From the NCBI RefSeq assembly GCF_020166515.1, contig NZ_JAINZT010000001.1:1-64000 (forward strand): a stretch of DNA of 64,000 nt, written 5' to 3'. The notes under the pieces are model-generated. The model saw only the letters and a program-made list of their open reading frames with translations. It made no database searches and was not told where the DNA came from. Of this stretch, positions 28,711 to 37,105 are shown piece by piece (positions within the stretch are counted from its first letter, which is position 1; every line of letters starts with the position of its first letter). The DNA comes from Robertkochia flava. Lineage in GTDB: Bacteria > Bacteroidota > Bacteroidia > Flavobacteriales > Flavobacteriaceae. The translations under genes and the position numbers were made by a program.

Positions 28711-29403
28711 GATATAGAAGATAAGCCCCAGTTGTAAGGACCTCGATTGAATAGATTCTCCTGCCCCGGTAAAGGTTCCATCGCGAAAAAGTGGATTCAA
28801 CTGGTAATAGAAGTAAAAGTTCCATGTATTATAACCAAAGGTGAAATAGGCGCCGTACATCCAGTCGTTTACATCACTATTGGAAAACACTTCTTTATAA
28901 TCTGATGTTACAAAACTGGATCGTGCTCCAAGGTTGTAATTGAATTTTACCCCGGCATAAACCCTCCAGAACCTGTACTTTACCGGGGTAGATCCCCGCC
29001 ATCTGAATTCCACAGGAAATTCCACAGAGGCAAAAGAGAGGGTATTCCTTCTGTAGGTTATCCCCGGAGCTACCTGGTTGTATACTATTCGCCCTGTACT
29101 GAGCTCCCTGGCCCTGAGATCACTGTTAATACTTTGATATGCCAACCCCACCCCTACACCTAAAGCGATATAACGCTCCCTGTTAATTGGCAAGTCCTTT
29201 ATAAATCCACCCATAGCGCCATAAGACAACTTGCTTTGACCGGTCTCCCCCGGTTGCTGGGTAAGCGCGTTGTAAAACATCCCTACATAAAACTGATCTT
29301 CGAAATACAATGAATCATTGATTTCCACAGCGAGGCTATCCAATTGCCCACTTACCCGGGTAAACCCGCAGATGAAAAATAAGATGAACAAAAATTTATT
29401 CAT
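28705..29403 (-). CDS. PorT-like outer-membrane beta-barrel protein
   Basis: A 232-aa protein with a signal peptide (1-19, ending RVSGQ) and an eight-to-ten-strand barrel ending in RSLQLGLIFYIL. The patterns FEDQFYVGMFYN and GGFIKDLPINRER resemble the PorT/SprT family, where PorT is needed for type IX secretion in Bacteroidota. A generic porin-family barrel cannot be excluded. It lies 90 bp downstream of the exbB-exbD operon on the same strand and may belong to it. Confidence 0.65.
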   Translation of the reverse strand: MNKFLFILFFICGFTRVSGQLDSLAVEINDSLYFEDQFYVGMFYNALTQQPGETGQSKLSYGAMGGFIKDLPINRERYIALGVGVGLAYQSINSDLRARELSTGRIVYNQVAPGITYRRNTLSFASVEFPVEFRWRGSTPVKYRFWRVYAGVKFNYNLGARSSFVTSDYKEVFSNSDVNDWMYGAYFTFGYNTWNFYFYYQLNPLFRDGTFTGAGESIQSRSLQLGLIFYIL

Positions 29404-29493
29404 AGTGGCAGGAAGGGAATAAAAAGAAAAACGCTTCCAACCAGGATATGGCAGAAGCGTTATTCTAACTAATAAAAGTTTAATCGAAATGGA

Positions 29494-29976
29494 TTATTGC
29501 ATATTTCTGAAGGCATCTCCGGATCGGGTTGTATAATTGATCTTCAATGCATTTACTTTACGCAATTCCTGTTTGATATCTGAGATAAGACCCATATTGG
29601 TTTCCTGGTCTACCTTAAGAGCCGTGGTAAGCACATTTTGCAACTCCTCACGTTTCTTAGCTCTTTCTGCAAGGATATAGGCAGCTACGTCAGAAACATC
29701 AGCAAATTTGTCATTCAGCTGAATTTTCGCGGAGGTACCATAGGTATCCTGGTAACGCTGACTAGGTTTTCCTGCATAGATATAGATCACACGATCTTTC
29801 TTATCCAGTTTTTGAATTTGATCTGCATACGGCAATTCGTTCTGAACCATAAGGGAACTATCCTTCATTACCGTTACAGTCATAAAGAAGAAGAGCAGCA
29901 TGAATACGATATCAGGCAGGGACGCCGTAGACACCGCAGGTACTTCTCCACTTTTTTTCTTTTTAAATCTAGACAT
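29494..29976 (-). CDS. exbD: Biopolymer transporter ExbD (second copy)
   Basis: A 160-aa ExbD/TolR-type protein with a single N-terminal TM (about 18-40) containing the proton-relay Asp in LPDIVFMLLFFFMTV, then a periplasmic domain. Together with ExbB it converts proton-motive force into motion of a partner such as TonB. It lies 16 bp after the first exbD. Confidence 0.9.
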   Translation of the reverse strand: MSRFKKKKSGEVPAVSTASLPDIVFMLLFFFMTVTVMKDSSLMVQNELPYADQIQKLDKKDRVIYIYAGKPSQRYQDTYGTSAKIQLNDKFADVSDVAAYILAERAKKREELQNVLTTALKVDQETNMGLISDIKQELRKVNALKINYTTRSGDAFRNMQ

Positions 29977-29992
29977 ACTGTTCTAATGAATT

Positions 29993-30613
29993 TTAGTTAG
30001 TCTTAGGTTCTGCTTCCGACAGCTTTTGCGGATACATCTCCTGAATTCTTTCAATTTTAGGCTTTAGCTCATCCTTAACAGCGTCCGACGTCTTAGGATC
30101 CAGGTATTCTGCCTCCATGGTCGTAAACGGACGTCCGTACAATCTTTCTGACTCCCTGTTACGCAGCTCGTTGTAAGCTGCTACCAGTTCGTTCTGTACT
30201 GCGATGTACGTGCTGTATTTGGTTTGACGGTCATTTCTTAGAGAAATAATCGCCTTGTTCGGATGGTCTGAAGATGCAGGATCCCTGTCTCCCTGACAGT
30301 AATCGCAACGCTCTCCTTTTTCACCTTCACCCCCACCGTTGTCCAGGAATTTTACAGCTGCAGCTCTAAGATCTTTAAGCTCCAACAATTCTTCCTCAAC
30401 CAACAGTTGGTTATTTTTATTTACCTCTACGGTAAAAATGTTCTTTTGCTTGATAATTACATTATCCTGTGGTGGTTCATCAGGCGGCAATTTACGGTCC
30501 AGACCTGAATCAGTTTCAATGGTTGTGGTAACCAGGAAAAAGATCAGGAGTAGGAACGCAATATCGGCCATCGAACCAGCATTTACTTCCGGTGCTCCTC
30601 CTCTTCTTGCCAT
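29993..30613 (-). CDS. exbD: Biopolymer transporter ExbD (first copy)
   Basis: A 206-aa ExbD with the N-terminal TM and relay Asp in SMADIAFLLLIFFLVTT, then a periplasmic domain longer than in classical ExbD. An inserted loop (about 95-120) holds a Cys pair in CDYCQGDRDP, perhaps a disulfide in the periplasm. It ends in a charged, coiled tail. It starts one base after the stop of the preceding small membrane gene, so the operon is tight. Confidence 0.9.
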   Translation of the reverse strand: MARRGGAPEVNAGSMADIAFLLLIFFLVTTTIETDSGLDRKLPPDEPPQDNVIIKQKNIFTVEVNKNNQLLVEEELLELKDLRAAAVKFLDNGGGEGEKGERCDYCQGDRDPASSDHPNKAIISLRNDRQTKYSTYIAVQNELVAAYNELRNRESERLYGRPFTTMEAEYLDPKTSDAVKDELKPKIERIQEMYPQKLSEAEPKTN

Positions 30614-30614
30614 A

Positions 30615-31049
30615 TTAATTACTTATAATTTTTTTGATTCCTGAGAACACCATAGCAACAACAGCTATAATGGCGAGTAGGTAAAAGGCCCAAAGACCGG
30701 CACCTACCATTTTAGAGGTTCCTTCTGTTACGTTAATACCTCTTTGCGCAAGTCTGTCCAGGTTAATATCTGTACCTGAAGACAACACTGCGTAGCTGAT
30801 GAACAATACCAGGGCAAAAACTCCCAGGGAAATCAACGCTTTCTTCAATTTATCCGGGTGCGTCAATAATTGCCATATTGAAAAGGCAAAGGTTACGACT
30901 GCAGTAATAATGGTCATCCAATACCCCAGATTTATCATAACATCAACCATACCGGATTGTGAAGGATTGTCGTTACGGGCGATCATCACCCATACCACGA
31001 GTCCTACAACTCCTAATATGATCGCTAATATTTTAGCTATTCTGTACAT
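30615..31049 (-). CDS. Small four-TM membrane protein between ExbB and ExbD
   Basis: A 144-aa protein with four hydrophobic segments (about 5-24, 38-60, 70-92, 115-138). I recognise no named family. Its place, 31 bp after exbB and directly before two exbD genes, suggests that it works with the ExbB/ExbD energy-transducing complex. The start ATG at 31049 opens directly into TM1. Confidence 0.75.
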   Translation of the reverse strand: MYRIAKILAIILGVVGLVVWVMIARNDNPSQSGMVDVMINLGYWMTIITAVVTFAFSIWQLLTHPDKLKKALISLGVFALVLFISYAVLSSGTDINLDRLAQRGINVTEGTSKMVGAGLWAFYLLAIIAVVAMVFSGIKKIISN

Positions 31050-31080
31050 ATTCTAATCTAATTTGGTCTGGTTATACAAA

Positions 31081-31884
31081 TTACTTCTTGTGGTCTACAA
31101 GCATATCTACCAAAGTGATAGACGCATCTTCCATCTCGTTTACAATGCTATCGATCTTAGCGATGATGTAGTTGTAAAAGATCTGAAGAATAATAGCCAC
31201 AATAAGACCAAATACGGTGGTAAGAAGTGCTACCTTAATATCACCTGCAATAAGTGATGCATCAAGTCCACCAGCGGCACTAATCTTATCGAATGCCTGG
31301 ATCATACCAATTACAGTTCCCATGAACCCAAGCATCGGAGCGATCGCGATGAACAGAGACAACCAGGATACGTTCTTCTCCAGCTGACCCATCTGTACAC
31401 CTCCGTAGGCAACTACAGCTTTTTCTGCAGCTTCTACACCTTCGTCCATACGGTCAAGACCTTGGTAATAGATAGAAGCAACAGGGCCTTTAGTGTTACG
31501 ACAAACTTCTTTTGCGGCCTCAACACCTCCTGAGGCAAGGGCATCTTCTACTTTCTGAGCCAGCTTCTTAGTGTTGGTAGTAGCCATATTAAGGAAGATA
31601 ATTCTTTCGATAGCTACTGCTAGTCCAAGGATCAAACAAAGAAGTACGATCCCCATGAATCCTGCACCTCCCTCGATGAAACGATTCTTAAGCTCTTGAT
31701 GGAAAGTTCTGGACTCCTCAGCTGGAGCAGCCTCATCTTGTACAAGGGCAACAGCAGCGTCATCAAGTGCAACGATTTCTGAAATTCCTTCAGATACGGC
31801 AGGAATCATATCCTTAGCGTTGGCAGTTGTCGCAGTAAAAGCCAATAATCCGGCGATGGCCAGAATAGAGAATAGTCTTTTCAT
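31081..31884 (-). CDS. exbB: MotA/TolQ/ExbB proton channel family protein
   Basis: A 267-aa protein that begins with a signal-peptide-like segment (1-23, ending ANAKD) and a roughly 45-residue, Ala/Glu-rich stretch. Three TM helices follow (about 75-97, 160-182, 205-230) in the TolQ/ExbB pattern, with the conserved GFMGTVIGMIQAF loop between TM2 and TM3. The N-terminal extension is common in Bacteroidota ExbB. It is the first gene of exbB-X-exbD-exbD; a TATCTTTA box lies upstream. Confidence 0.92.
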   Translation of the reverse strand: MKRLFSILAIAGLLAFTATTANAKDMIPAVSEGISEIVALDDAAVALVQDEAAPAEESRTFHQELKNRFIEGGAGFMGIVLLCLILGLAVAIERIIFLNMATTNTKKLAQKVEDALASGGVEAAKEVCRNTKGPVASIYYQGLDRMDEGVEAAEKAVVAYGGVQMGQLEKNVSWLSLFIAIAPMLGFMGTVIGMIQAFDKISAAGGLDASLIAGDIKVALLTTVFGLIVAIILQIFYNYIIAKIDSIVNEMEDASITLVDMLVDHKK

Positions 31885-31959
31885 TTCTTCTAAACTTAAA
31901 TTTGTTAGTTAATAGGGTTAAAGATAAAAAAAAATTGTTATTAAACATTAAATCCACAG

Positions 31960-32047
31960 CAGAGAGGAAGGGATTCGAACCCTCGATACGGTTTTGCCGT
32001 ATACACACTTTCCAGGCGTGCGCCTTCGACCACTCGGCCACCTCTCT
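31960..32047 (-). tRNA. tRNA-Ser (anticodon GGA)
   Basis: A class II tRNA on the minus strand with acceptor stem AGAGAGG/CCTCTCT and discriminator G. The anticodon arm CACGC-CTGGAAA-GTGTG gives anticodon GGA (reads TCC/TCT). A long variable arm has the stem ATACGG/CCGTAT, and the T arm has GGTTCGAATCC. CCA is not encoded. Confidence 0.95.
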
Positions 32048-32130
32048 AAATAATCTTTACCATGCCTGCAGGCATTTGGAGCGGCAAATAACGAATTTTT
32101 TTTTAGTTCTTAAAATTTATGCCGTTAATT

Positions 32131-33156
32131 TTAAACCATTTCCCCCCGCAGGGAAGTTTCGAAAATTGTCTTGAAAACCTTTGCTCCCACTTCGTTTCCA
32201 AGCAGATACATCAACTTGGTCACTGCGGCTTCGGTAGTAATATCTTTTCCGTTTATCACTCCCAGTTTTTTCAAGTGGGAAGAGGTCTCGTAATGCCCCA
32301 TCATCACACTTCCTCCGGAACACTGGGTAACGTTTACAATATGCTTCCCCTGATTTATAGCTTCGGCAACCAGATTGGTAAACCAGGGAGTAGTAGGCGC
32401 ATTTCCGGCACCATAGGTTTCCAGAATTACCGCCCTGACCGCAGGATTCAGCAATATGGCAGCAGCCACCTCCGGGGAAAAGCCGGGGAAAAGTTTCATC
32501 AGTGCGATGCGGTTATCCATGTGCTTATGCACCTTAAGTTTCTTCCTGCCGGGATCCAGCAGGTTTTGATGGTTTACCTTCAGGTGCACCCCACTCTCGG
32601 CCAAAGGAGGAAAATTAAGCGAGGCAAAGGCCTCGAAATGCTCTGCATTGATCTTGGTGGTTCTGTTACCCCGGTAGAGCTTGAATTCGAAATACAGTCC
32701 TACCTCCCGGATCACCGACCTACCATTCTTTTTAAGTGCTGCCATCTCAATGGCCGTGATCAGGTTCTCTTTAGCATCGGTTCGCAGATCCCCAATAGGA
32801 AGCTGAGACCCTGTAAAGATCACCGGCTTGGCCAGATTCTCCAGCATAAAACTAAGGGCAGATGCAGAATAGCTCATGGTATCGCTTCCATGGAGCACCA
32901 CAAACCCGTCATATTGCTGGTAACAGCCCTCAATCAGCGTGGCAATACGCACCCAGTGGCCCGGATCCATATTGGAGGAATCCAGCGGCTCTTCAAACGA
33001 ATACGTATCAATTTCACAATCCAGGTGCGACAATTCCGGAATTCGCATCAGAAGCTTATCAAAATCGAAAGCTCTTAAAGCTCCGGTTTTAAAATCCTTC
33101 ATCATTCCGATGGTACCCCCGGTATAGATTAGCAGTATTCTGCTTTTTTGCTTCAT
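32131..33156 (-). CDS. ansA: Type I L-asparaginase
   Basis: It hydrolyses asparagine to aspartate and ammonia. The 341-aa protein has the first catalytic Thr in LIYTGGTIGM and the second motif HGSDTMSYSASALSFML, with the conserved TGSQLP strand between. No signal peptide is present, so it is the cytoplasmic type I. It overlaps the upstream acyltransferase by four bases (ATGA), indicating an operon with coupled translation. Confidence 0.95.
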   Translation of the reverse strand: MKQKSRILLIYTGGTIGMMKDFKTGALRAFDFDKLLMRIPELSHLDCEIDTYSFEEPLDSSNMDPGHWVRIATLIEGCYQQYDGFVVLHGSDTMSYSASALSFMLENLAKPVIFTGSQLPIGDLRTDAKENLITAIEMAALKKNGRSVIREVGLYFEFKLYRGNRTTKINAEHFEAFASLNFPPLAESGVHLKVNHQNLLDPGRKKLKVHKHMDNRIALMKLFPGFSPEVAAAILLNPAVRAVILETYGAGNAPTTPWFTNLVAEAINQGKHIVNVTQCSGGSVMMGHYETSSHLKKLGVINGKDITTEAAVTKLMYLLGNEVGAKVFKTIFETSLRGEMV

Positions 33157-34280
33157 GACAATTCCAGTTTATTGATCACCGGGTTGGCATACATTTTCAG
33201 GAAACTTGCCAACTCCAGGGGATCTCCCTCATCTACCCTGCGTTTTATCCGCCTCTGAAATTGGCGCTCTTCCTTTTCCGTATATTTATCTGCGAACTTT
33301 TTGGAACCGCAAAGCAGGTCATAGGCAATATAATTCGAGGGCCATAGTTTGTAGTGACCGTGAATTTTTTCATCGATAAGGTCCGACAGCATCTGAAACT
33401 GCTTATTGACCGGCGCACCGGAAGCAGCGATGGCATCGAGCTCCGCACTCAAAGGCTTAGAGGCGGCAATATGGATTCGTTTCTTCTGCCCTGTGGCCCC
33501 TTTTAAAATACTGTTGAAATCTTCGTTTTCCGACTTGACGTACTCTACATCGTAATGCTTAGCCATAAGCTCCGGCATCTTAAGCATATCGGTCGGGTCA
33601 AATTCATAAGAAATGGAAACAGGCACGATCCTGAGCTTTTTCAAATACTCCATCACTCCTTCCCCCTCATTACTCAAAGCTATCATTTTAAGCACACCCT
33701 GATGGGTACGATCGTCTCCGTCTTTGGTACGCCCTTCCCGCTGGGCGATCCATACCGAACGACCCACTTCACAAAGCAGCTGACGGATATATCCGGACAC
33801 CACCTTTGAACTCTGCAGCATTTCCCTGGCCCCAAGACCTCTTTTGATCAGGAAGTTGCGATTGAGCCTGGATAAGGCCAGCAAAAACGACTTCTTTACA
33901 AGGTTATCCCCGATGGCAGAGGCGGTCATGACCAGTCCGTGATCATATAGTGCCACATTCAGGAGAGAGGTATCGAGAATGATATCCCTGTGATTGGATA
34001 TATATAAATAAGGAGTCCCCGGGTCAAGATCGTCAAACCCTTCCGTGGTGAACCCCTCGGAACTTCGCTCCAAAACCTGCTGTATGCTCTGATAGATCAC
34101 ACGGGTTTGAAAATCACGTATCGAATGGCAATCCTTGAGAATGGCCTGTACTTCCTCTACAGGGGTATCAGGAAAGGTAAACTGGAGCAGGGCCATGACC
34201 ATAGGATGGCGGGCATAATCCCGCAGCACCTCATTCACTTCCTCATCGTGGTATGGCCTGATATCGTCGGTTGTAATCAA
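33153..34280 (-). CDS. PlsC-type acyltransferase
   Basis: The 375-aa protein contains the acyltransferase motif NHRDIILD (HxxxxD type: H then D four residues on), a downstream glycine/Glu stretch (QREGRTKDGDD in the FPEGTRS position) and VPVSISYEFDP. The family transfers acyl chains to glycerolipids or lipid A-like acceptors. Length is larger than standard PlsC (about 240 aa), with extra N- and C-terminal helical parts, so the substrate may differ. It is first in a two-gene operon with ansA. Confidence 0.82.
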   Translation of the reverse strand: MITTDDIRPYHDEEVNEVLRDYARHPMVMALLQFTFPDTPVEEVQAILKDCHSIRDFQTRVIYQSIQQVLERSSEGFTTEGFDDLDPGTPYLYISNHRDIILDTSLLNVALYDHGLVMTASAIGDNLVKKSFLLALSRLNRNFLIKRGLGAREMLQSSKVVSGYIRQLLCEVGRSVWIAQREGRTKDGDDRTHQGVLKMIALSNEGEGVMEYLKKLRIVPVSISYEFDPTDMLKMPELMAKHYDVEYVKSENEDFNSILKGATGQKKRIHIAASKPLSAELDAIAASGAPVNKQFQMLSDLIDEKIHGHYKLWPSNYIAYDLLCGSKKFADKYTEKEERQFQRRIKRRVDEGDPLELASFLKMYANPVINKLELS

Positions 34281-34339
34281 TTGGTCGGTTTTTTATAGCA
34301 CAAAACAACAAAAATTATCAAAAAACCCGGGGTAAAATC

Positions 34340-35107
34340 TCAGATTCCGAAAATTTTCTTTGAATTTTCGGTGGTTACAGCAGCTACCTCCTCCACAGAA
34401 ATGCCGTATACTTCGGCCATTTTATCAGCCACATGGAGCAAATAAGAACTTTCGTTTCGCTTTCCCCGGTAGGGCACAGGTGCCAGGTAAGGCGAATCGG
34501 TTTCCAGAACCATATGTTCCAGCGGGAAATCGGCAAGGAACTTATCGATCTTACCGTTCTTAAAGGTCACCACTCCTCCGATACCCAGTTTCAGGTTGCA
34601 ATCGATAGCGCGCTGAGCATCTTCGGCAGTACCGGTAAAACAATGAAATATCCCGAATAACCGATCGTCCTTTTCACTTTCAAGCACCTCAAATACTTCC
34701 TGGAAAGCATCGCGACAATGAATAATCACCGGAAGCTGCAACTCTTTGGCCCAACGGATCTGAGTTCTGAACGCCTCCTGCTGCTCTTTTAAAAACGTCT
34801 TGTCCCAATACAGATCGATCCCGGTCTCCCCGATCCCATATACCTTATGCGTTTCCAGCATTTCCCGCGCCTGCTCCAGCTCTTCTGCATAATTCTCCTT
34901 AACATGGGTAGGATGGAGTCCCGCCATCAGAAAAACACGCTCCGGATAGGATGCTTTCAGGTTGAGCATGGAGGGAATATAAGATGCATCAATGGCCGGA
35001 ATAAAAAAGCGCCCGACTCCGGACTCGATGGCTTTTTGCATCACAGCATCACGATCTTCATCAAAAGCCTCACTATATAGGTGTGTATGGGTATCTGTTA
35101 AAATCAT
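34340..35107 (-). CDS. tatD: TatD family DNase
   Basis: A metal-dependent deoxyribonuclease of 255 aa with TDTHTHLY (HxH metal site), AGLHPTHVKE, the GETGIDLYWD motif, VIIHCRDAF, FHCFTGTAE and LETDSPYLAP. All metal ligands are present. The ATG at 35107 lies only about four bases after a TATTTTTG promoter element on the same strand, so the mRNA may have almost no leader. It is divergent from the protease gene. Confidence 0.95.
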   Translation of the reverse strand: MILTDTHTHLYSEAFDEDRDAVMQKAIESGVGRFFIPAIDASYIPSMLNLKASYPERVFLMAGLHPTHVKENYAEELEQAREMLETHKVYGIGETGIDLYWDKTFLKEQQEAFRTQIRWAKELQLPVIIHCRDAFQEVFEVLESEKDDRLFGIFHCFTGTAEDAQRAIDCNLKLGIGGVVTFKNGKIDKFLADFPLEHMVLETDSPYLAPVPYRGKRNESSYLLHVADKMAEVYGISVEEVAAVTTENSKKIFGI

Positions 35108-35111
35108 GGCG

Positions 35112-35141
35112 CAAAAATAATAGTTTAATCGGCTATATTTG
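35112..35141. promoter_or_regulatory. Divergent -7 elements between tatD and the protease gene
   Basis: Minus strand: TATTTTTG at 35112-35119, for tatD. Plus strand: TATATTTG at 35134-35141, for the protease. Only 44 bp separate the two start codons, so each -33 region overlaps the other promoter. Confidence 0.6.
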
Positions 35142-35151
35142 CGAAAATTAC

Positions 35152-35598
35152 ATGAAGATCATGACCAGTCTTAAAAAGTTTCTCAGGGAAAAGGGATACA
35201 CCCGGATCAAGCTCATCCGCACCAAAACCAATCACTTCGAAATGGATGCGCGCATCAATGGGGTAGACGGCACCTTTATTCTCGACACCGGAGCCTCCAG
35301 CACCTGTATCGGGATCGACTGCGTGGAAAAATTCCAGCTGATCTCTGAAGCTTCAGACATAAAGGCCGCGGGAGCGGGAGCTTCTGACATGCAAACGGAG
35401 ATCTCCAGAAAGAATAGCATCAGCATCGGAGACTGGACACAAAAAAAGATCAAGATCGTACTCTTTGACCTGGCCCATGTAAACCAGGCCCTTATCAATC
35501 ACGACGCCAAACCTGTTAACGGCATCATAGGAGCAGATATTCTAAAACGAGGAAAGGCGGTTATTGACTACGAGAAGAAGGCGTTGTATTTGAAATAA
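35152..35598 (+). CDS. Retropepsin-like aspartic protease
   Basis: A 148-aa protein with the DTGAS active-site motif in TFILDTGASSTCIG and the C-terminal pattern GIIGADILKRGKAVIDY typical of the Asp_protease_2 / retropepsin-like family. The single domain implies that a homodimer makes the active site. There is no signal peptide. The start at 35152 is chosen because a TATATTTG promoter box at 35134-35141 excludes a longer form that would begin inside tatD. The physiological substrate is unknown. Confidence 0.85.
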   Translation: MKIMTSLKKFLREKGYTRIKLIRTKTNHFEMDARINGVDGTFILDTGASSTCIGIDCVEKFQLISEASDIKAAGAGASDMQTEISRKNSISIGDWTQKKIKIVLFDLAHVNQALINHDAKPVNGIIGADILKRGKAVIDYEKKALYLK

Positions 35599-35622
35599 AA
35601 AGTGGTGGTACCGCTTTTTATT
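35597..35622 (+). terminator. Terminator of the protease gene
   Basis: AAAAAGTGGT pairs with ACCGCTTTTT (one T-G wobble) over a GGT loop. It starts at the stop codon. Confidence 0.7.
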
Positions 35623-35624
35623 TG

Positions 35625-35652
35625 TGACGGGTGACGAATGACGAATGACCGG
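35625..35652 (+). repeat. Period-7 degenerate tandem array after the protease gene
   Basis: Four 7-bp units read TGACGGG, TGACGAA, TGACGAA and TGACCGG on the plus strand, which is the sense strand of the gene that ends just upstream. The rest of the gap up to sucB (35653-35740) shows nothing recognisable. Confidence 0.7.
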
Positions 35653-35741
35653 TTCAGCATCCTTAACAGGGCAGACTGTTTCACACCTTCCCAACAGAGC
35701 TCGCCAAGACAACCGCTAAGGACACATCATTCGCTACCAAC

Positions 35742-35774
35742 AAAAAAAGCCCCCTGTTCCCAGGAGGCCTTTTC
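35742..35774 (-). terminator. Terminator of sucA-sucB
   Basis: On the minus strand AAAAGGCCTCCTG pairs imperfectly with CAGGGGGCTTTT, followed by a T-run of seven. Confidence 0.8.
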
Positions 35775-35800
35775 CAATATATCGTTATATCGTCTGCAAC

Positions 35801-37018
35801 TTAAAGCTCCAGCGCTTTTTTCACATCGTTATCCATTAATAATTCTGTTGGATTTTCAAGGGCTTCTTTGACAGCCACCAGGAATCCTACAGACTCTTTT
35901 CCATCGATAATTCGGTGGTCGTAAGACAGGGCCACATACATGATCGGTCTGATCTCTACCTTTCCATCAACAGCAACCGGACGCTCTACGATATTGTGCA
36001 TACCCAGGATCCCCGACTGCGGAGGATTAATAATTGGGGTAGACAACATAGAACCAAACACCCCACCATTAGAAATGGTAAAGGTACCCCCGGTCATTTC
36101 ATCAACCGTTATCTGGCCGTCACGGGCTCTGATAGCCAGCCTTTTGATCTCCTGCTCCACTCCGCGGAAACTCAGGTTCTCTGCATTTCTCATTACCGGC
36201 ACCATAAGTCCTTTTGGTCCGGATACCGCAACAGAAATATCACAGAATTCATATGAGATCATCTCCTTACCATCGATCATGGAGTTCACCGCAGGATACA
36301 TTTGCAGCGCTCTTACCACAGCTTTGGTAAAGAAACTCATAAACCCGAGGCTTACACCGTGCTTAGCTTTAAAGGCTTCCTTGTGCTCGCTACGCAGTTT
36401 AAAAATCGGACTCATATCCACCTCATTAAAGGTGGTCAGCATAGCCGTCTCATTCTTGGCAGATACCAGTCGTTCTGCTACCTTTCTTCTCAGCATAGAG
36501 AGCTTGGAACGGGTTGTGGCGCGATTTCCTCCGGAAGGAGTTCCCATAGACGGCACCGCCTTAACGGCGTCCTCCTTGGTTACGCGTCCATCTTTCCCTG
36601 TACCCTGCACGTCGCCGGCATCAATGCCCTTTTCAGAGAGGATCTTTTTAGCCGCAGGACTGGCTGTACCCGTGGCATATGTTTCTTTGGCTGGGGCAGG
36701 TTTCGCCTCTTCCTTTTTCTCTTCTTTAGGAGCCTCTTCCTTAGGCGCTTCGGCCTTGGATGATCCCCCGGCAGGCTTTTCGGCACTGGTATCGATAAGA
36801 CATACCACTTCGCCCACAGCTACAGCATCCCCTTCTTCTGCCTTCAGGGTGATGGTCCCGCTTGCCTCTGCCGGCAACTCCAGGGTTGCCTTATCTGAAT
36901 CTACTTCTGCAATAGCCTGGTCCTTTTCCACATAATCACCATCTTCAACCAGCCATTGTGCAATCTCAACTTCTGTAATAGATTCTCCCGGCGAGGGGAC
37001 TTTCATTTCTAAAATCAT
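35801..37018 (-). CDS. sucB: Dihydrolipoyllysine succinyltransferase (2-oxoglutarate dehydrogenase E2)
   Basis: E2 transfers the succinyl group to CoA in the TCA cycle. The 405-aa protein has an N-terminal lipoyl domain (1-76) with the lipoylated Lys in [11 protein letters not shown] Pro/Glu/Lys-rich linker (80-110) and an E3/E1-binding domain (about 115-150, [14 protein letters not shown]) follow. The trimer-forming catalytic domain ends in [15 protein letters not shown] with the catalytic His and Asp. It follows sucA by 87 bp on the same strand, so the two are probably co-transcribed. Confidence 0.97.
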   Translation of the reverse strand: MILEMKVPSPGESITEVEIAQWLVEDGDYVEKDQAIAEVDSDKATLELPAEASGTITLKAEEGDAVAVGEVVCLIDTSAEKPAGGSSKAEAPKEEAPKEEKKEEAKPAPAKETYATGTASPAAKKILSEKGIDAGDVQGTGKDGRVTKEDAVKAVPSMGTPSGGNRATTRSKLSMLRRKVAERLVSAKNETAMLTTFNEVDMSPIFKLRSEHKEAFKAKHGVSLGFMSFFTKAVVRALQMYPAVNSMIDGKEMISYEFCDISVAVSGPKGLMVPVMRNAENLSFRGVEQEIKRLAIRARDGQITVDEMTGGTFTISNGGVFGSMLSTPIINPPQSGILGMHNIVERPVAVDGKVEIRPIMYVALSYDHRIIDGKESVGFLVAVKEALENPTELLMDNDVKKALEL

Positions 37019-37105
37019 CTGTATCCTAATTTAGTCTTTAAATTCTTGTTTTGTATTTGGCTTAAAAGGATGTCCGATACAAATATATCCAATATCCCGT
37101 TGTCT

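Noticed and set aside
31814-32041. Minus-strand open frame covering tRNA-Ser and the exbB start
   Set aside because: It reads through a tRNA gene; no family resemblance.
32119-33078. Plus-strand open frame opposite ansA (319 codons)
   Set aside because: Shadow; the asparaginase on the minus strand has all its motifs.
35940-36935. Plus-strand open frame opposite sucB (331 codons)
   Set aside because: Low-complexity Ser/Ala-rich shadow of the E2 linker and catalytic domain.
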